From NCBI GenBank assembly GCA_038040325.1, contig JBBPIM010000002.1, forward strand, positions 62,001 through 126,000: DNA of 64,000 nt, in the 5' to 3' direction. Positions 29,124-36,953 of the stretch are shown piece by piece. The notes beneath the pieces are model-generated. The model searched no databases. It had not been told where the DNA came from and saw only the letters and a list, made by a program, of their open reading frames with translations. This DNA comes from Mayfieldus profundus (GTDB lineage: Bacteria > Actinomycetota > Thermoleophilia > Solirubrobacterales > 70-9). A program made the position numbers and the translations under genes. Each line of letters starts with the position of its first letter. Position 1 is the first letter of the stretch.

Positions 29124-29666
29124 ATGGGCCTCAGCCCCACCGCCTACGTCATTCTCGGTCTGCTTCGCACGACCCCGAAGTCGGGTTACGAGATCAAAGC
29201 GATCGTCGACAACTCGACCCGGTTCTTCTGGGCCGCCAGTTACGGCCAGATCTACCCTGAGCTGAAGCGCCTCGCCGAGGAGGGCCTGGTGGAAGGGAGC
29301 GAGGCGCCGCGCGGCGGGCGCAAGCGGATCGTCTACAAGATCACCAGGCGCGGCAAGCAGGAGCTGCGCGCCTGGCTGCGTAGGCCGCCGACCACCTTCG
29401 AGCTACGCGACGAAGGGCTACTGAAGCTGTTCTTCGCCGACGCGCTCGCGCCCGAGGAGGCGGTGGAGATCCTGCGCGCGATGCGCGAGTACCGCCGCGG
29501 TGCCGTAGAGCGCCTGCGCGAGATCGAGCCGAAGGCGATGGCGGCCGGCGGCTACCCGCTGATCGTCCTTCGCGGAGGCATCGAGTACAACGAGCAACTC
29601 GCCGACTGGTGCGAGAAGGTCGAGCGGCAGATCCTCGACGAAACCGGCGAGGAGAGGATCGCCTGA
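29124..29666 (+). CDS. PadR-family transcriptional regulator
   Basis: 180 residues: N-terminal winged helix (PTAYVILGLLRTTPKSGYEI, then SYGQIYPELKRLAEEGLV and RGGRKRIVYKITRRGKQEL; about 4-80) and a C-terminal helical dimerisation part, as in PadR-s1 members. It most likely represses its own operon with the overlapping MMPL exporter, responding to an exported compound. A palindrome covers its promoter. I chose the ATG at 29124 because TATGTT lies 7 nt upstream; an ATG 4 codons earlier is possible. Confidence 0.9.
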   Translation: MGLSPTAYVILGLLRTTPKSGYEIKAIVDNSTRFFWAASYGQIYPELKRLAEEGLVEGSEAPRGGRKRIVYKITRRGKQELRAWLRRPPTTFELRDEGLLKLFFADALAPEEAVEILRAMREYRRGAVERLREIEPKAMAAGGYPLIVLRGGIEYNEQLADWCEKVERQILDETGEERIA

Positions 29667-31804
29667 TGTTCGACGCACTCTCCCGCCTGGTCGACCGCCG
29701 TGCCCGCCGCGTGGCGATCATCGCAGCGGTCCTCTTCGTGGCCGCAGGAGCGCTGGGTGGTTCGGTTGCGGATCGCCTCGATCCCTACGGCGCCGACGAC
29801 CCTGCGACTGAGAGCGTGCGCGCCGCCGACCTGCTCGAGGACGCGGGCTACCGCGACACCGCGGTCATCGTGCTCTTCGACGGGGCGCCGGTTTCCGCTC
29901 ACGGCACCCGCGCCAGGGTCGAGCGTGTCGAGCGCCAGCTGCGCGCGCGTAACGACGTCGCCATGGTGACCGGCTATTACGACACCCGCTCGCGCGACTT
30001 CGTCTCGCGTAACGGAAATGCAACCTACCTTGCTGTCGCGCTGAAACCGACCGACGACAAGGCCTGGCAGGACGGCGCCAGGGAAATCCACGATCATCTC
30101 TCCGGGCGCCCGGGTGTCGAGGTCGGCGGTCCGGCGCTCGCCCAGGAGCAGGTCAACAAGCAGGTCGAGGAGGACCTGCGCACGGCGGAGATGTTTGCGT
30201 TCCCACTGCTGTTCCTGCTCTCGCTGCTGTTCTTCCGCAGCCTCGTGGCTTCGCTGCTGCCGCTGATGATCGGCGGCATGGCGATAGTCGGCACTTTCCT
30301 TCTGCTGCGCGTGGCCAGCGAGCTGACCTCGGTTTCCATTTTCGCCCTCAACCTCACCACCGGCCTGGGCCTCGGGTTGGCGATCGACTACAGCCTGTTC
30401 GTCGTCTCGCGCTACCGCGAGGAGATCGCCAAGGACGGTCCGGGCCTGGCGGCGATGCGACGCACGATGGCAACCGCGGGACGCACGGTGTTCTTCTCCT
30501 CGCTGACGGTCGCCGCGGCGGTGGCGTCGCTGACGATCTTCCCGCAGCGGTTCCTGTACTCGATGGGGCTGGGCGGGGCGCTCGTCGCGCTGCTGGCGGG
30601 AACGATCGCGATCACCGTTCTGCCGGCCGTTCTGACCCTGCTTGGCAGCCGGGTCAACTCGCTGGCGCCCCGCTTCCTGCAACGGCGTGCGGAGGCCGAC
30701 GCACGTCCGGCCGAGCACGGACTCTGGTACCGGCTGTCTCGTTTCGTGATGCGCCGGCCGGTGCCGGTGGCGACTCTCTCGGCTCTGGTCCTGCTCGTCG
30801 CCGGCATCCCATTCCTGGGGATGAAGTTCACCTCCGTGGATGCTCAGATCCTGCCCAAGGACGCCAGCGCCCGCCAGGTGGACGACACGTTGCGTGCCGA
30901 GTTCCCGCCCTTCCGCGACACGCCGATCAGACTCGCGCTGCAGGGCGGCGGACCGCGCGCGGTGGCACAGGTGCGCTCAGAGCTCGGAAACGTCCTCGGG
31001 GTCGCCGCCGTCAATCCGCCTCGCCCGCTCGGCGAAGGCGTGACCGCGGTTGAGGCCGTCTCCCGCTACCCGTTCATCTCGGAGCAGTCGAAGGACACCG
31101 TGAGGGAGATTCGCAACCTGCCCGAGCCAGCCGGCGCCCAGGTCCTGGTCACCGGCGCCAGCGCCGACTTCGTCGATTTCCAGTCCAGCCTCGACGAGCA
31201 TCTGCCGATCTCGGTCGCGATCATCATCGTCTCGACGCTGGTGATCCTGTTCCTGATGACGGGATCGGTGGTGCTGCCCGTCAAGGCGTTGCTGATGAAC
31301 GTGCTCAACCTCAGCGCAGTGCTGGGGATCCTGGTGCTGATCTTCCAGGACGGTCGCCTCGAAGGGTTCCTCTCCTACACCAGCCAAGGAGGGCTCGAGC
31401 AGACGATGCCGATCCTGCTCGCCGCGATCGTATTCGGGCTCTCGACCGACTACGCGGTGTTCCTGCTCTCGCGGATCAAGGAGGCGCGCGACAACGGCGC
31501 ATCGGACACCGAGTGCGTGGCGATCGGGCTGGAGCGGACCGGGCGCATCGTCACCGCCGCGTCGCTGCTATTCGCGGTCGCGGTCGGCGCCTTTGCCACG
31601 TCGCAAATCATCTTCATCAAGGAATGGGGGCTGGGGGTGGCATTCGCGGTGCTGATCGACGCATCGATCATCCGCGCGCTGTTGGTCCCCTCGCTTATGG
31701 AGCTGCTCGGCAAGTGGAACTGGTGGGCGCCGCGGCCGCTGCGCCGGCTGCACAACCGCTTCGGCCTAAGCGAAGTCGAGACACCAGCCCCCGAGCGGGC
31801 CTGA
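29666..31804 (+). CDS. MMPL/RND-family membrane transporter
   Basis: 712 residues with the duplicated layout of MMPL proteins. TM1 near residue 14 and a large extracytoplasmic loop come first; five TMs (about 175-340) include the proton-relay-like GLGLGLAIDYSLFVVSRYREE. TM7 is near 365, followed by a second loop and five TMs (about 510-690) with VFGLSTDYAVFLLSRIKEA. It exports lipids or hydrophobic compounds using proton motive force; the substrate is unknown. It overlaps padR by 1 bp (TGATG), and a SnoaL-like gene follows at 14 bp. Confidence 0.93.
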   Translation: MFDALSRLVDRRARRVAIIAAVLFVAAGALGGSVADRLDPYGADDPATESVRAADLLEDAGYRDTAVIVLFDGAPVSAHGTRARVERVERQLRARNDVAMVTGYYDTRSRDFVSRNGNATYLAVALKPTDDKAWQDGAREIHDHLSGRPGVEVGGPALAQEQVNKQVEEDLRTAEMFAFPLLFLLSLLFFRSLVASLLPLMIGGMAIVGTFLLLRVASELTSVSIFALNLTTGLGLGLAIDYSLFVVSRYREEIAKDGPGLAAMRRTMATAGRTVFFSSLTVAAAVASLTIFPQRFLYSMGLGGALVALLAGTIAITVLPAVLTLLGSRVNSLAPRFLQRRAEADARPAEHGLWYRLSRFVMRRPVPVATLSALVLLVAGIPFLGMKFTSVDAQILPKDASARQVDDTLRAEFPPFRDTPIRLALQGGGPRAVAQVRSELGNVLGVAAVNPPRPLGEGVTAVEAVSRYPFISEQSKDTVREIRNLPEPAGAQVLVTGASADFVDFQSSLDEHLPISVAIIIVSTLVILFLMTGSVVLPVKALLMNVLNLSAVLGILVLIFQDGRLEGFLSYTSQGGLEQTMPILLAAIVFGLSTDYAVFLLSRIKEARDNGASDTECVAIGLERTGRIVTAASLLFAVAVGAFATSQIIFIKEWGLGVAFAVLIDASIIRALLVPSLMELLGKWNWWAPRPLRRLHNRFGLSEVETPAPERA

Positions 31805-31818
31805 GTCGAGGAGGCGAG

Positions 31819-32271
31819 GTGTACAAGGCGATAGCGAGACGGAAGATGCGCGGAGTCTTCGATGCGATCGGTCGCGGCGACATCGAGGCGGCGACGCGGG
31901 ACCTGGCCGACGATGTCCATCACGTCTTCCCGGGCGACCACCCCCTGGGCGGCGAACGGCACTCGCGCGAGGCGATGGAGCATTGGTTCCGACGCCTCTA
32001 CGTGCTCTTCCCGGAGATCGAGTTCGAGATCCACCGGATCGCTGTACGTGGCTGGCCCTGGGACATGCAGATCGCCGTGCAGTGGAGCGACCGCGGCAAG
32101 GCGGGCGACGGCGAGCCGTATGACAACGAGGGCGCGCACTGGATCCGCATCCGCGGCGGAAAGGGGGTCTATGTGCGGGCCTACCTCGACACCGAGAGGG
32201 TGAGCGACGCCTGCGAGCGGATGGCCGCTGCGGGAATCGAGGAGGCAGCGGCGCCCCCGATCACCAGCTGA
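31819..32271 (+). CDS. SnoaL/NTF2-like protein
   Basis: 150 residues with the SnoaL-like cone fold pattern: an N-terminal helix (RKMRGVFDAIGRGDIEAATRDL), DDVHHVFPGDHPLGGERHSR, and beta strands ending IRIRGGKGVYVRAYLDTERV. Members include polyketide cyclases, ester cyclases and many binding proteins; no catalytic assignment is possible. The GTG at 31819 follows GAGGAGG at ribosome-binding distance. It is the third gene of the padR-MMPL unit. Confidence 0.75.
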   Translation: MYKAIARRKMRGVFDAIGRGDIEAATRDLADDVHHVFPGDHPLGGERHSREAMEHWFRRLYVLFPEIEFEIHRIAVRGWPWDMQIAVQWSDRGKAGDGEPYDNEGAHWIRIRGGKGVYVRAYLDTERVSDACERMAAAGIEEAAAPPITS

Positions 32272-32282
32272 GCGATGCCGGG

Positions 32283-33122
32283 CTAGGCGAAGGCCCCGGC
32301 GGCGCGGCGGCGCAGGTCGGCGTTGAGCGCCTGCGTCACCTCGCTGGGGGTGTCGGCCGCGACCACACCCTCGTCGTCGAGCCCCGGGACACGGAAGCCG
32401 TAGAGCGGCGCCTGCACCCCGAGCGCGCGGATTCGCTGCAGCAGCTTGCTCGCTCCCTCGCCGTTGCCGGCCGGGCCGCAGACCACGATCGCGGTCGGCT
32501 CCAACGCCTGCACGGCGCGCTCGAGCCGTTCATCGCCGAGCTCGCTTGAAAGCACCAGCACCCTGAAGCCGGCTCTGCGCAGGGCCAGGTCCAGGGCCTG
32601 TGCGTGGACGCTCTCGACGTCGTGGCCCTCGCTGGTCTCCAGCAGCAGCACCCCGGCGGGCCGGGAGGCAGTGGGAGCCAGCCGGCGGGCGCCGTGCAGC
32701 CAGCCCGTCGCCCAGCGGCAGGCAAACTCCAGCTCGGTCTCGCGCTCGGCATCGGCGGCGAGCTCGTCGAGCGTGGGGAGCAGCAGCTCTTCGATCGTCC
32801 GCTCCAGCGGCCGCAGCGCCAGGCTCTCTTCCATCGCGCGGTCGGCGGCACCCTCGTCGAGACCCTCCAGAGCGGTCTGGAGTCCGATCTGGGTCGCGGG
32901 GGCGCTCTGGCGCTGGCGTGCAAGCTCGATCGCCGACGCGATGTTGCCGGTCTCGGCCAGGGCGTCGCGCAGCGTCTGCAGCTCGAGCAGCTCGTACTGA
33001 CGGTGGTTGCCGGGAGAGCGCTCAGGCTGTGGGTAGCCGAAGCGGCGCTCCCAGCTCCGCAGGGTGTTGGGGCTGACGCCGAGCAGCTCGGCGGCTGCGT
33101 TGGTTCTGATGCCAGGACTCAT
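32283..33122 (-). CDS. MerR-type regulator with B12-binding-like domain
   Basis: 279 residues. The MerR helix-turn-helix is at residues 5-70 (IRTNAAAELLGVSPNTLRSW, RRFGYPQPERSPGNHRQY). A helical cap-like section and a Rossmann-like domain from about 165 resemble the CarH/LitR architecture. The DxHxxG cobalamin motif is not clear: the matching region reads SEGHDVESVHAQAL. It may therefore not bind B12 in the usual way. No carotenoid genes are near. It is convergent with the SnoaL-like gene. Confidence 0.75.
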   Translation of the reverse strand: MSPGIRTNAAAELLGVSPNTLRSWERRFGYPQPERSPGNHRQYELLELQTLRDALAETGNIASAIELARQRQSAPATQIGLQTALEGLDEGAADRAMEESLALRPLERTIEELLLPTLDELAADAERETELEFACRWATGWLHGARRLAPTASRPAGVLLLETSEGHDVESVHAQALDLALRRAGFRVLVLSSELGDERLERAVQALEPTAIVVCGPAGNGEGASKLLQRIRALGVQAPLYGFRVPGLDDEGVVAADTPSEVTQALNADLRRRAAGAFA

Positions 33123-33210
33123 CTGAGTGCCGTTTCCTTCGCGGGCGGCGGGGATTCTCCCCGTGGCCGCGCAGGTTTACGACAGTTATCGGCCAAATTG
33201 CCCGAATCTG

Positions 33211-34179
33211 TTAGCGATCTTGCAGGGCGCCGATCGTCACCGGCTGACCGGTCGCCCGCGCCCGCCACATCGCGGTGTCGGCCTGCCGCAGCAGCCGCTC
33301 CGGCTCATCGCCGTGCTCGGGGCAGGCAGCGACGCCGGCCGAGACGGTGATCCGCAGCCCGCCCGCTTCCTCCAGCCGGGCCAGCAGCGCGGCCAGGCGG
33401 TGCGCCATCCGGGTCGCCTCGGCCGCTGTCTGGTTGGCCGCCAGCACGCACAGCTCGCCGTCGTCGAGCAGGTAGGCCTCATCGACCACCCTGATGCTTC
33501 CCCGCAGCGCCGCCGAGACAACCGCCAGCACCGCCTCGTGGCCGGAGCCGTTGGACTCCTCGCGGGTGCTCGGCCCTTCGACGTCGAGGACGACCAAGGC
33601 GAATGGGTGCCCGTATCGCTTCGCACCCGCCACCATCTGCTCGAGGCGCAGCCTCATCGGCTTGCTTCCGGGCAGCCCGGTGACGGAGTCGCGGGAGCTG
33701 TCGGTTGTCTCGAGCAGGGTTCCGACGGTGGCGCCGTTGAGCTGACCGAACAGCGCCGCGAGGCGCTCGGCCGCCTCGCCGAACAGCTCCGGCTCCGACC
33801 CGGACAGCTGCTCGCGCAGGGTCGAGAGCACCGCGGTGTGAAGCGAGGAGACCTCGCGGGCGACCTGCTCCGGCGATGCCGCGGCGCCGCGCAGCTCCGC
33901 CAGGCGGCCGGCGCGCATCAGCTGCTCCTCGCCGAGGTCGGGTCGGCTGCCGCCGTCGCCGACCGCGGCGAGGATGTCGTTGATCAGCTCCGGCAGCTCC
34001 TCCGCCGCCCAGGCCATCGGCATCTGCGCGACCTCGGCCAGCGAGGAGTTGAGGATCACCTCGACCAGCCAGGCCTTGGCGATCTGCTCGCGCGAGCGGC
34101 TCACCTGGGCGAGTTGGGCGCGCAGCTCGGCCTCGGCCCGGTCTCCGTTGCCGCTCACTTCGGATGGGCGGCGTGACAT
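33211..34179 (-). CDS. GGDEF-like domain protein with degenerate active site
   Basis: 322 residues. The N-terminal helical region (about 1-150) may be a sensor. The C-terminal GGDEF-type fold runs from about 165 (SRDSVTGLPGSKPMRLRLEQM) to ITVSAGVAACP. The signature loop reads LDDGELCVL where active diguanylate cyclases have GGDEF. It therefore probably lacks cyclase activity and may bind GTP or c-di-GMP as a sensor. It lies 33 bp downstream of recR and upstream of the MerR-like gene on the same strand. Confidence 0.75.
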   Translation of the reverse strand: MSRRPSEVSGNGDRAEAELRAQLAQVSRSREQIAKAWLVEVILNSSLAEVAQMPMAWAAEELPELINDILAAVGDGGSRPDLGEEQLMRAGRLAELRGAAASPEQVAREVSSLHTAVLSTLREQLSGSEPELFGEAAERLAALFGQLNGATVGTLLETTDSSRDSVTGLPGSKPMRLRLEQMVAGAKRYGHPFALVVLDVEGPSTREESNGSGHEAVLAVVSAALRGSIRVVDEAYLLDDGELCVLAANQTAAEATRMAHRLAALLARLEEAGGLRITVSAGVAACPEHGDEPERLLRQADTAMWRARATGQPVTIGALQDR

Positions 34180-34212
34180 GTCGCGGCAAGCCTGTCGAAG
34201 CGCTCGGACGCC

Positions 34213-34809
34213 TCAGATGTCGCGCCGGCCCACCAGCGCCCTGCCGAGTGTCACCTCGTCGGCGTGCTCCAGATCGGCCCCGACCGGAAGCCCGCTGGCC
34301 AGCCGGGTGACGGTGACCGAGCCGCGCAAGGCCTCGGCTATGTGCAGGGCGGTGGCCTCGCCGGTGGTGGTGGGATTGGTCGCCAGCACCACCTCCTGCA
34401 CCTCCCCCCCGCGCGCCCGCTCCAGCAGCTCCGCGATCCGAAGGTCCTCGGGGTCGATGCCGTCGATCGGCGAGAGCGCGCCGCCCAGCACGTGGTACAG
34501 GCCCTTGTACTCGTGGGTGCGCTCGATCGGTATGACGTCGGCCGGCTCCTCGACCACGCAGATCAGCGAGCTGTCGCGCGATCCGTCGGTGCAGATCCGG
34601 CACCGCGGGCCCTCGGCGAGGTTGAAGCAGACCTCGCAGAGCCCCACCTTCTCCTTCACCTCGCGAATCGCCTCGGCCAGCGCCAGCGCCTCGTCGTCTT
34701 CGGTGCGCAGCATGTGAAATGCGAGCCGCTGCGCCGTGCGCTGGCCGATGCCCGGGAGCCGCTGTAGCTCGGCGACCAGCCGGCCGAGCGGAGCCGGTCC
34801 CTCGCTCAT
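34213..34809 (-). CDS. recR: recombination protein RecR
   Basis: 198 residues, the exact family length, from the ATG at 34809. It has a helix-hairpin-helix (LQRLPGIGQRTAQRLAFHML), a four-Cys zinc finger (CEVCFNLAEGPRCRIC, about 58-73) and a Toprim domain (VVEEPADVIPIE, ATNPTTTGEATA). It acts with RecF/RecO in loading RecA at gaps. It is the third gene of dnaX-ybaB-recR, with 4 bp between ybaB and recR. Confidence 0.97.
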   Translation of the reverse strand: MSEGPAPLGRLVAELQRLPGIGQRTAQRLAFHMLRTEDDEALALAEAIREVKEKVGLCEVCFNLAEGPRCRICTDGSRDSSLICVVEEPADVIPIERTHEYKGLYHVLGGALSPIDGIDPEDLRIAELLERARGGEVQEVVLATNPTTTGEATALHIAEALRGSVTVTRLASGLPVGADLEHADEVTLGRALVGRRDI

Positions 34810-34813
34810 CGGC

Positions 34814-35173
34814 TCAGAGTCCCGGCAGCCCGCCGGGAGCGCCGCCCGGCCCGCCGAGGCCGCCGGTGATCCCGCCCATCTTGCTGGTCGCCAGCTCCTG
34901 CGCGGCGCGGATCGCCTCGTTGACCGCGGCGAGCACCATGTCCGCAAGCAACTCGGAGTCCTCGGGGTCGATCGCCTCGGGGTCGATCACGATCTCCTTC
35001 AGCTTCACGTCGCCGCTCATCTTCACCTTCACCATTCCCCCGCCGGCGCTGGCCTCGACCTCCTCGGTGGCGAGCTGCTCCTGCGCCTTCGCCATCTCGG
35101 CCTGCATCTGCTGCGCCTGCTTGAGCAGCGCGTTCATGTCGAGGCCGCCGGGACCGCCGCCGCGCGCCATCAT
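34814..35173 (-). CDS. ybaB: YbaB/EbfC-family nucleoid-associated protein
   Basis: 119 residues. The helical N terminus (MNALLKQAQQMQAEMAKAQEQL) and strands VEASAGGGMVKVKMSGDVKLKEIVID are characteristic, with a Gly/Pro-rich tail. The dimer binds DNA as a small bacterial chromatin protein. It overlaps the end of dnaX by 4 bp (ATGA) and precedes recR, the widely conserved order. Confidence 0.94.
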   Translation of the reverse strand: MMARGGGPGGLDMNALLKQAQQMQAEMAKAQEQLATEEVEASAGGGMVKVKMSGDVKLKEIVIDPEAIDPEDSELLADMVLAAVNEAIRAAQELATSKMGGITGGLGGPGGAPGGLPGL

Positions 35174-36891
35174 TGACCGGAAGCCCCCTCCGAGCTGACT
35201 TCCTCGGCATCGAACTCGGACTTGATCCGCTCCAGCAGGGCGTCTTCGTCGAGCTGCTCCTCGGCCGGCTCCTCCACCTCGGTGTCGCCGTCGAGCAGGA
35301 CGTAGACCGGGCGCAGCCGCTCGCCGACGATCGTCCGCACCGCCTCGGCGAAGCGCTCGCGGTGCTCCGCCGCCTCGGCCTTGCGCTTGTTGAAGGTGGC
35401 GCTGGAGGGAAAGCCGATCCGCAGGGTGGACTCCTCGCTGTCGACCCCCACGGGGCGGGCTCCCTCGAACAGCGCGGAGAGCATCGCCGAGCCGGACTGG
35501 CGAACCTGATCGATCACGGCCGGCCAGACGCGCAGCACCCGGTCCAAGTCGATGGGGTCTCCCGCCATCTGCTTCGCCGCCGGCTCCTCGGCCGCTTCGG
35601 GGGCCTCATCGTCTCGTTGCTCGTTGCTCGTTGCTCGTTGCTCGGGTGGGGCTTCGGTGGCGCCGGGGGTCTCGCTGGCGCCGGGGACCTCGCTGGCGCC
35701 CGACGGGGGCTCGGCGGTTGGTCGTGGGGCCGGCGCCCCGCCCTCGATCCGCTGCTCGAGGCGCTCGACCCTCCGCACCAGGCCGTCGGCTGCCGGGTCG
35801 AGGTCGGGACGCGCGGCCTTCAGCAGCGCCAGCTCGACCGCCATGCGTGCATCGTCTCCCTCGCGGATCGCGGTCAGGCTCGCGGCCAGCTCGTCGATCG
35901 TGCGCACCAGAGTCGCCGCTCCGATCTCGGCCGCCTGGGCGCGCAGGCGGTCGGGGTCCGAGGCGGTCACCACGAAGCTGTCGGGCACCTCGCCGGTGGT
36001 CTGGATCACCAACACGTGGCGCAGGTGGGAGAGCAGGTCGCGGGCGAACTGCGCCGGGTCGCGGCCGGAGCCGGCCAGCTTGTCGACCGAGCCCAGTACC
36101 CCCTTCGGGTCCTCGGCGGCGACCGCGTCCACCGCGGCGAACAGCAGGTCGGCGTCGGCCGCCCCGAGCAGCTCCAGCACCGTGTCCAGCTCCACCTTCT
36201 CGCCGCCAAAGGCGACCAGCTGGTCGAGGGTGGCGAGCGCGTCGCGGAAGCTGCCGGAGGCGGCGCGGGACAGCATCGCCACGGCGCCGTCGTCGATCTC
36301 GATCCCCTCAGCGGCGGCGACTCGGTCCACCACCTCGGCTATCTGCTCCAGCGAGGGGCGCTGAAAGTCGAAGCGCTGGCAGCGGTCGGCGATCGTAGGC
36401 ATCACCTTGTGGGCCTCGGTGGTGGCAAGCACGAAAACCGTGTTGGGCGGCGGCTCCTCGAGCGTCTTGAGGAAGGCGTTCCAGGCCTCCTTGGTGAGCA
36501 TGTGCGCCTCGTCGAGGATGTAGACCTTCCAGGTCCCGGCTGCCGGCACGTAGGCGACCCGCTCGCGCAGGTCGCGCACGTCATCCACCGATCGATTCGA
36601 GGCGGCGTCCATCTCGATCACGTCCATCGATGTGCCGGCGGCGATCGCCAGGCACGACTCGCACTCCCCGCAGGGGGTCACGGTGGGGCCGTTGACGCAG
36701 TTCAGCGAGCGGGCGAGGATCTTCGCCATCGACGTCTTGCCGGTGCCCCGCGAGCCGATGAACAGGTAGGCGTGGTGGACGCGGTCGGACTCGACCGCAT
36801 TGCGCAACGTGCGCACCACATGCTGCTGGCCCACCACCTCGTCGAAGGAGCCGGGACGGTGGCGGCGGTAGAGGGAAGCCGATTCGGTCAC
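35170..36891 (-). CDS. dnaX: DNA polymerase III gamma/tau subunit
   Basis: The clamp-loader ATPase of the replisome. 573 residues: RRHRPGSFDEVVGQ at the N terminus, Walker A GSRGTGKTS (about 39-47), a zinc module with CGECESC, DEXX-type DEAH (YILDEAHML), sensor 1 (VFVLATTEAHK), then a variable acidic linker and a tau-like C-terminal domain. The linker contains four tandem CGTTGCT repeats. The GTG at 36891 is supported by TAGGCT 8 nt upstream (36905-36900). A broken copy of its first about 45 codons lies at 47069-47200. Confidence 0.96.
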   Translation of the reverse strand: MTESASLYRRHRPGSFDEVVGQQHVVRTLRNAVESDRVHHAYLFIGSRGTGKTSMAKILARSLNCVNGPTVTPCGECESCLAIAAGTSMDVIEMDAASNRSVDDVRDLRERVAYVPAAGTWKVYILDEAHMLTKEAWNAFLKTLEEPPPNTVFVLATTEAHKVMPTIADRCQRFDFQRPSLEQIAEVVDRVAAAEGIEIDDGAVAMLSRAASGSFRDALATLDQLVAFGGEKVELDTVLELLGAADADLLFAAVDAVAAEDPKGVLGSVDKLAGSGRDPAQFARDLLSHLRHVLVIQTTGEVPDSFVVTASDPDRLRAQAAEIGAATLVRTIDELAASLTAIREGDDARMAVELALLKAARPDLDPAADGLVRRVERLEQRIEGGAPAPRPTAEPPSGASEVPGASETPGATEAPPEQRATSNEQRDDEAPEAAEEPAAKQMAGDPIDLDRVLRVWPAVIDQVRQSGSAMLSALFEGARPVGVDSEESTLRIGFPSSATFNKRKAEAAEHRERFAEAVRTIVGERLRPVYVLLDGDTEVEEPAEEQLDEDALLERIKSEFDAEEVSSEGASGQ

Positions 36892-36899
36892 GAAAGTCG

Positions 36900-36947
36900 A
36901 GCCTAGCAACGGCGAAGGAAGGCGCCGGGGTGGCCGCTCTGTACCTT
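36900..36947. promoter_or_regulatory. divergent leaderless promoters of dnaX and the membrane protein
   Basis: TAGGCT on the minus strand (36905-36900), 8 nt before the dnaX GTG, and TACCTT on the plus strand (36942-36947), 6 nt before the GTG of the membrane gene. The duplicate at 47010-47069 keeps both: TACCTT 6 nt before its ATG, and TAGCTC 8 nt before the GTG of the broken dnaX copy. Conservation of both spacings supports the starts. Confidence 0.7.
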
Positions 36948-36953
36948 GCGCCG

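Noticed and set aside
35170..36891. Programmed frameshift site in dnaX
   Set aside because: The linker has tandem CGTTGCT repeats but no slippery A-rich heptamer that I could see.
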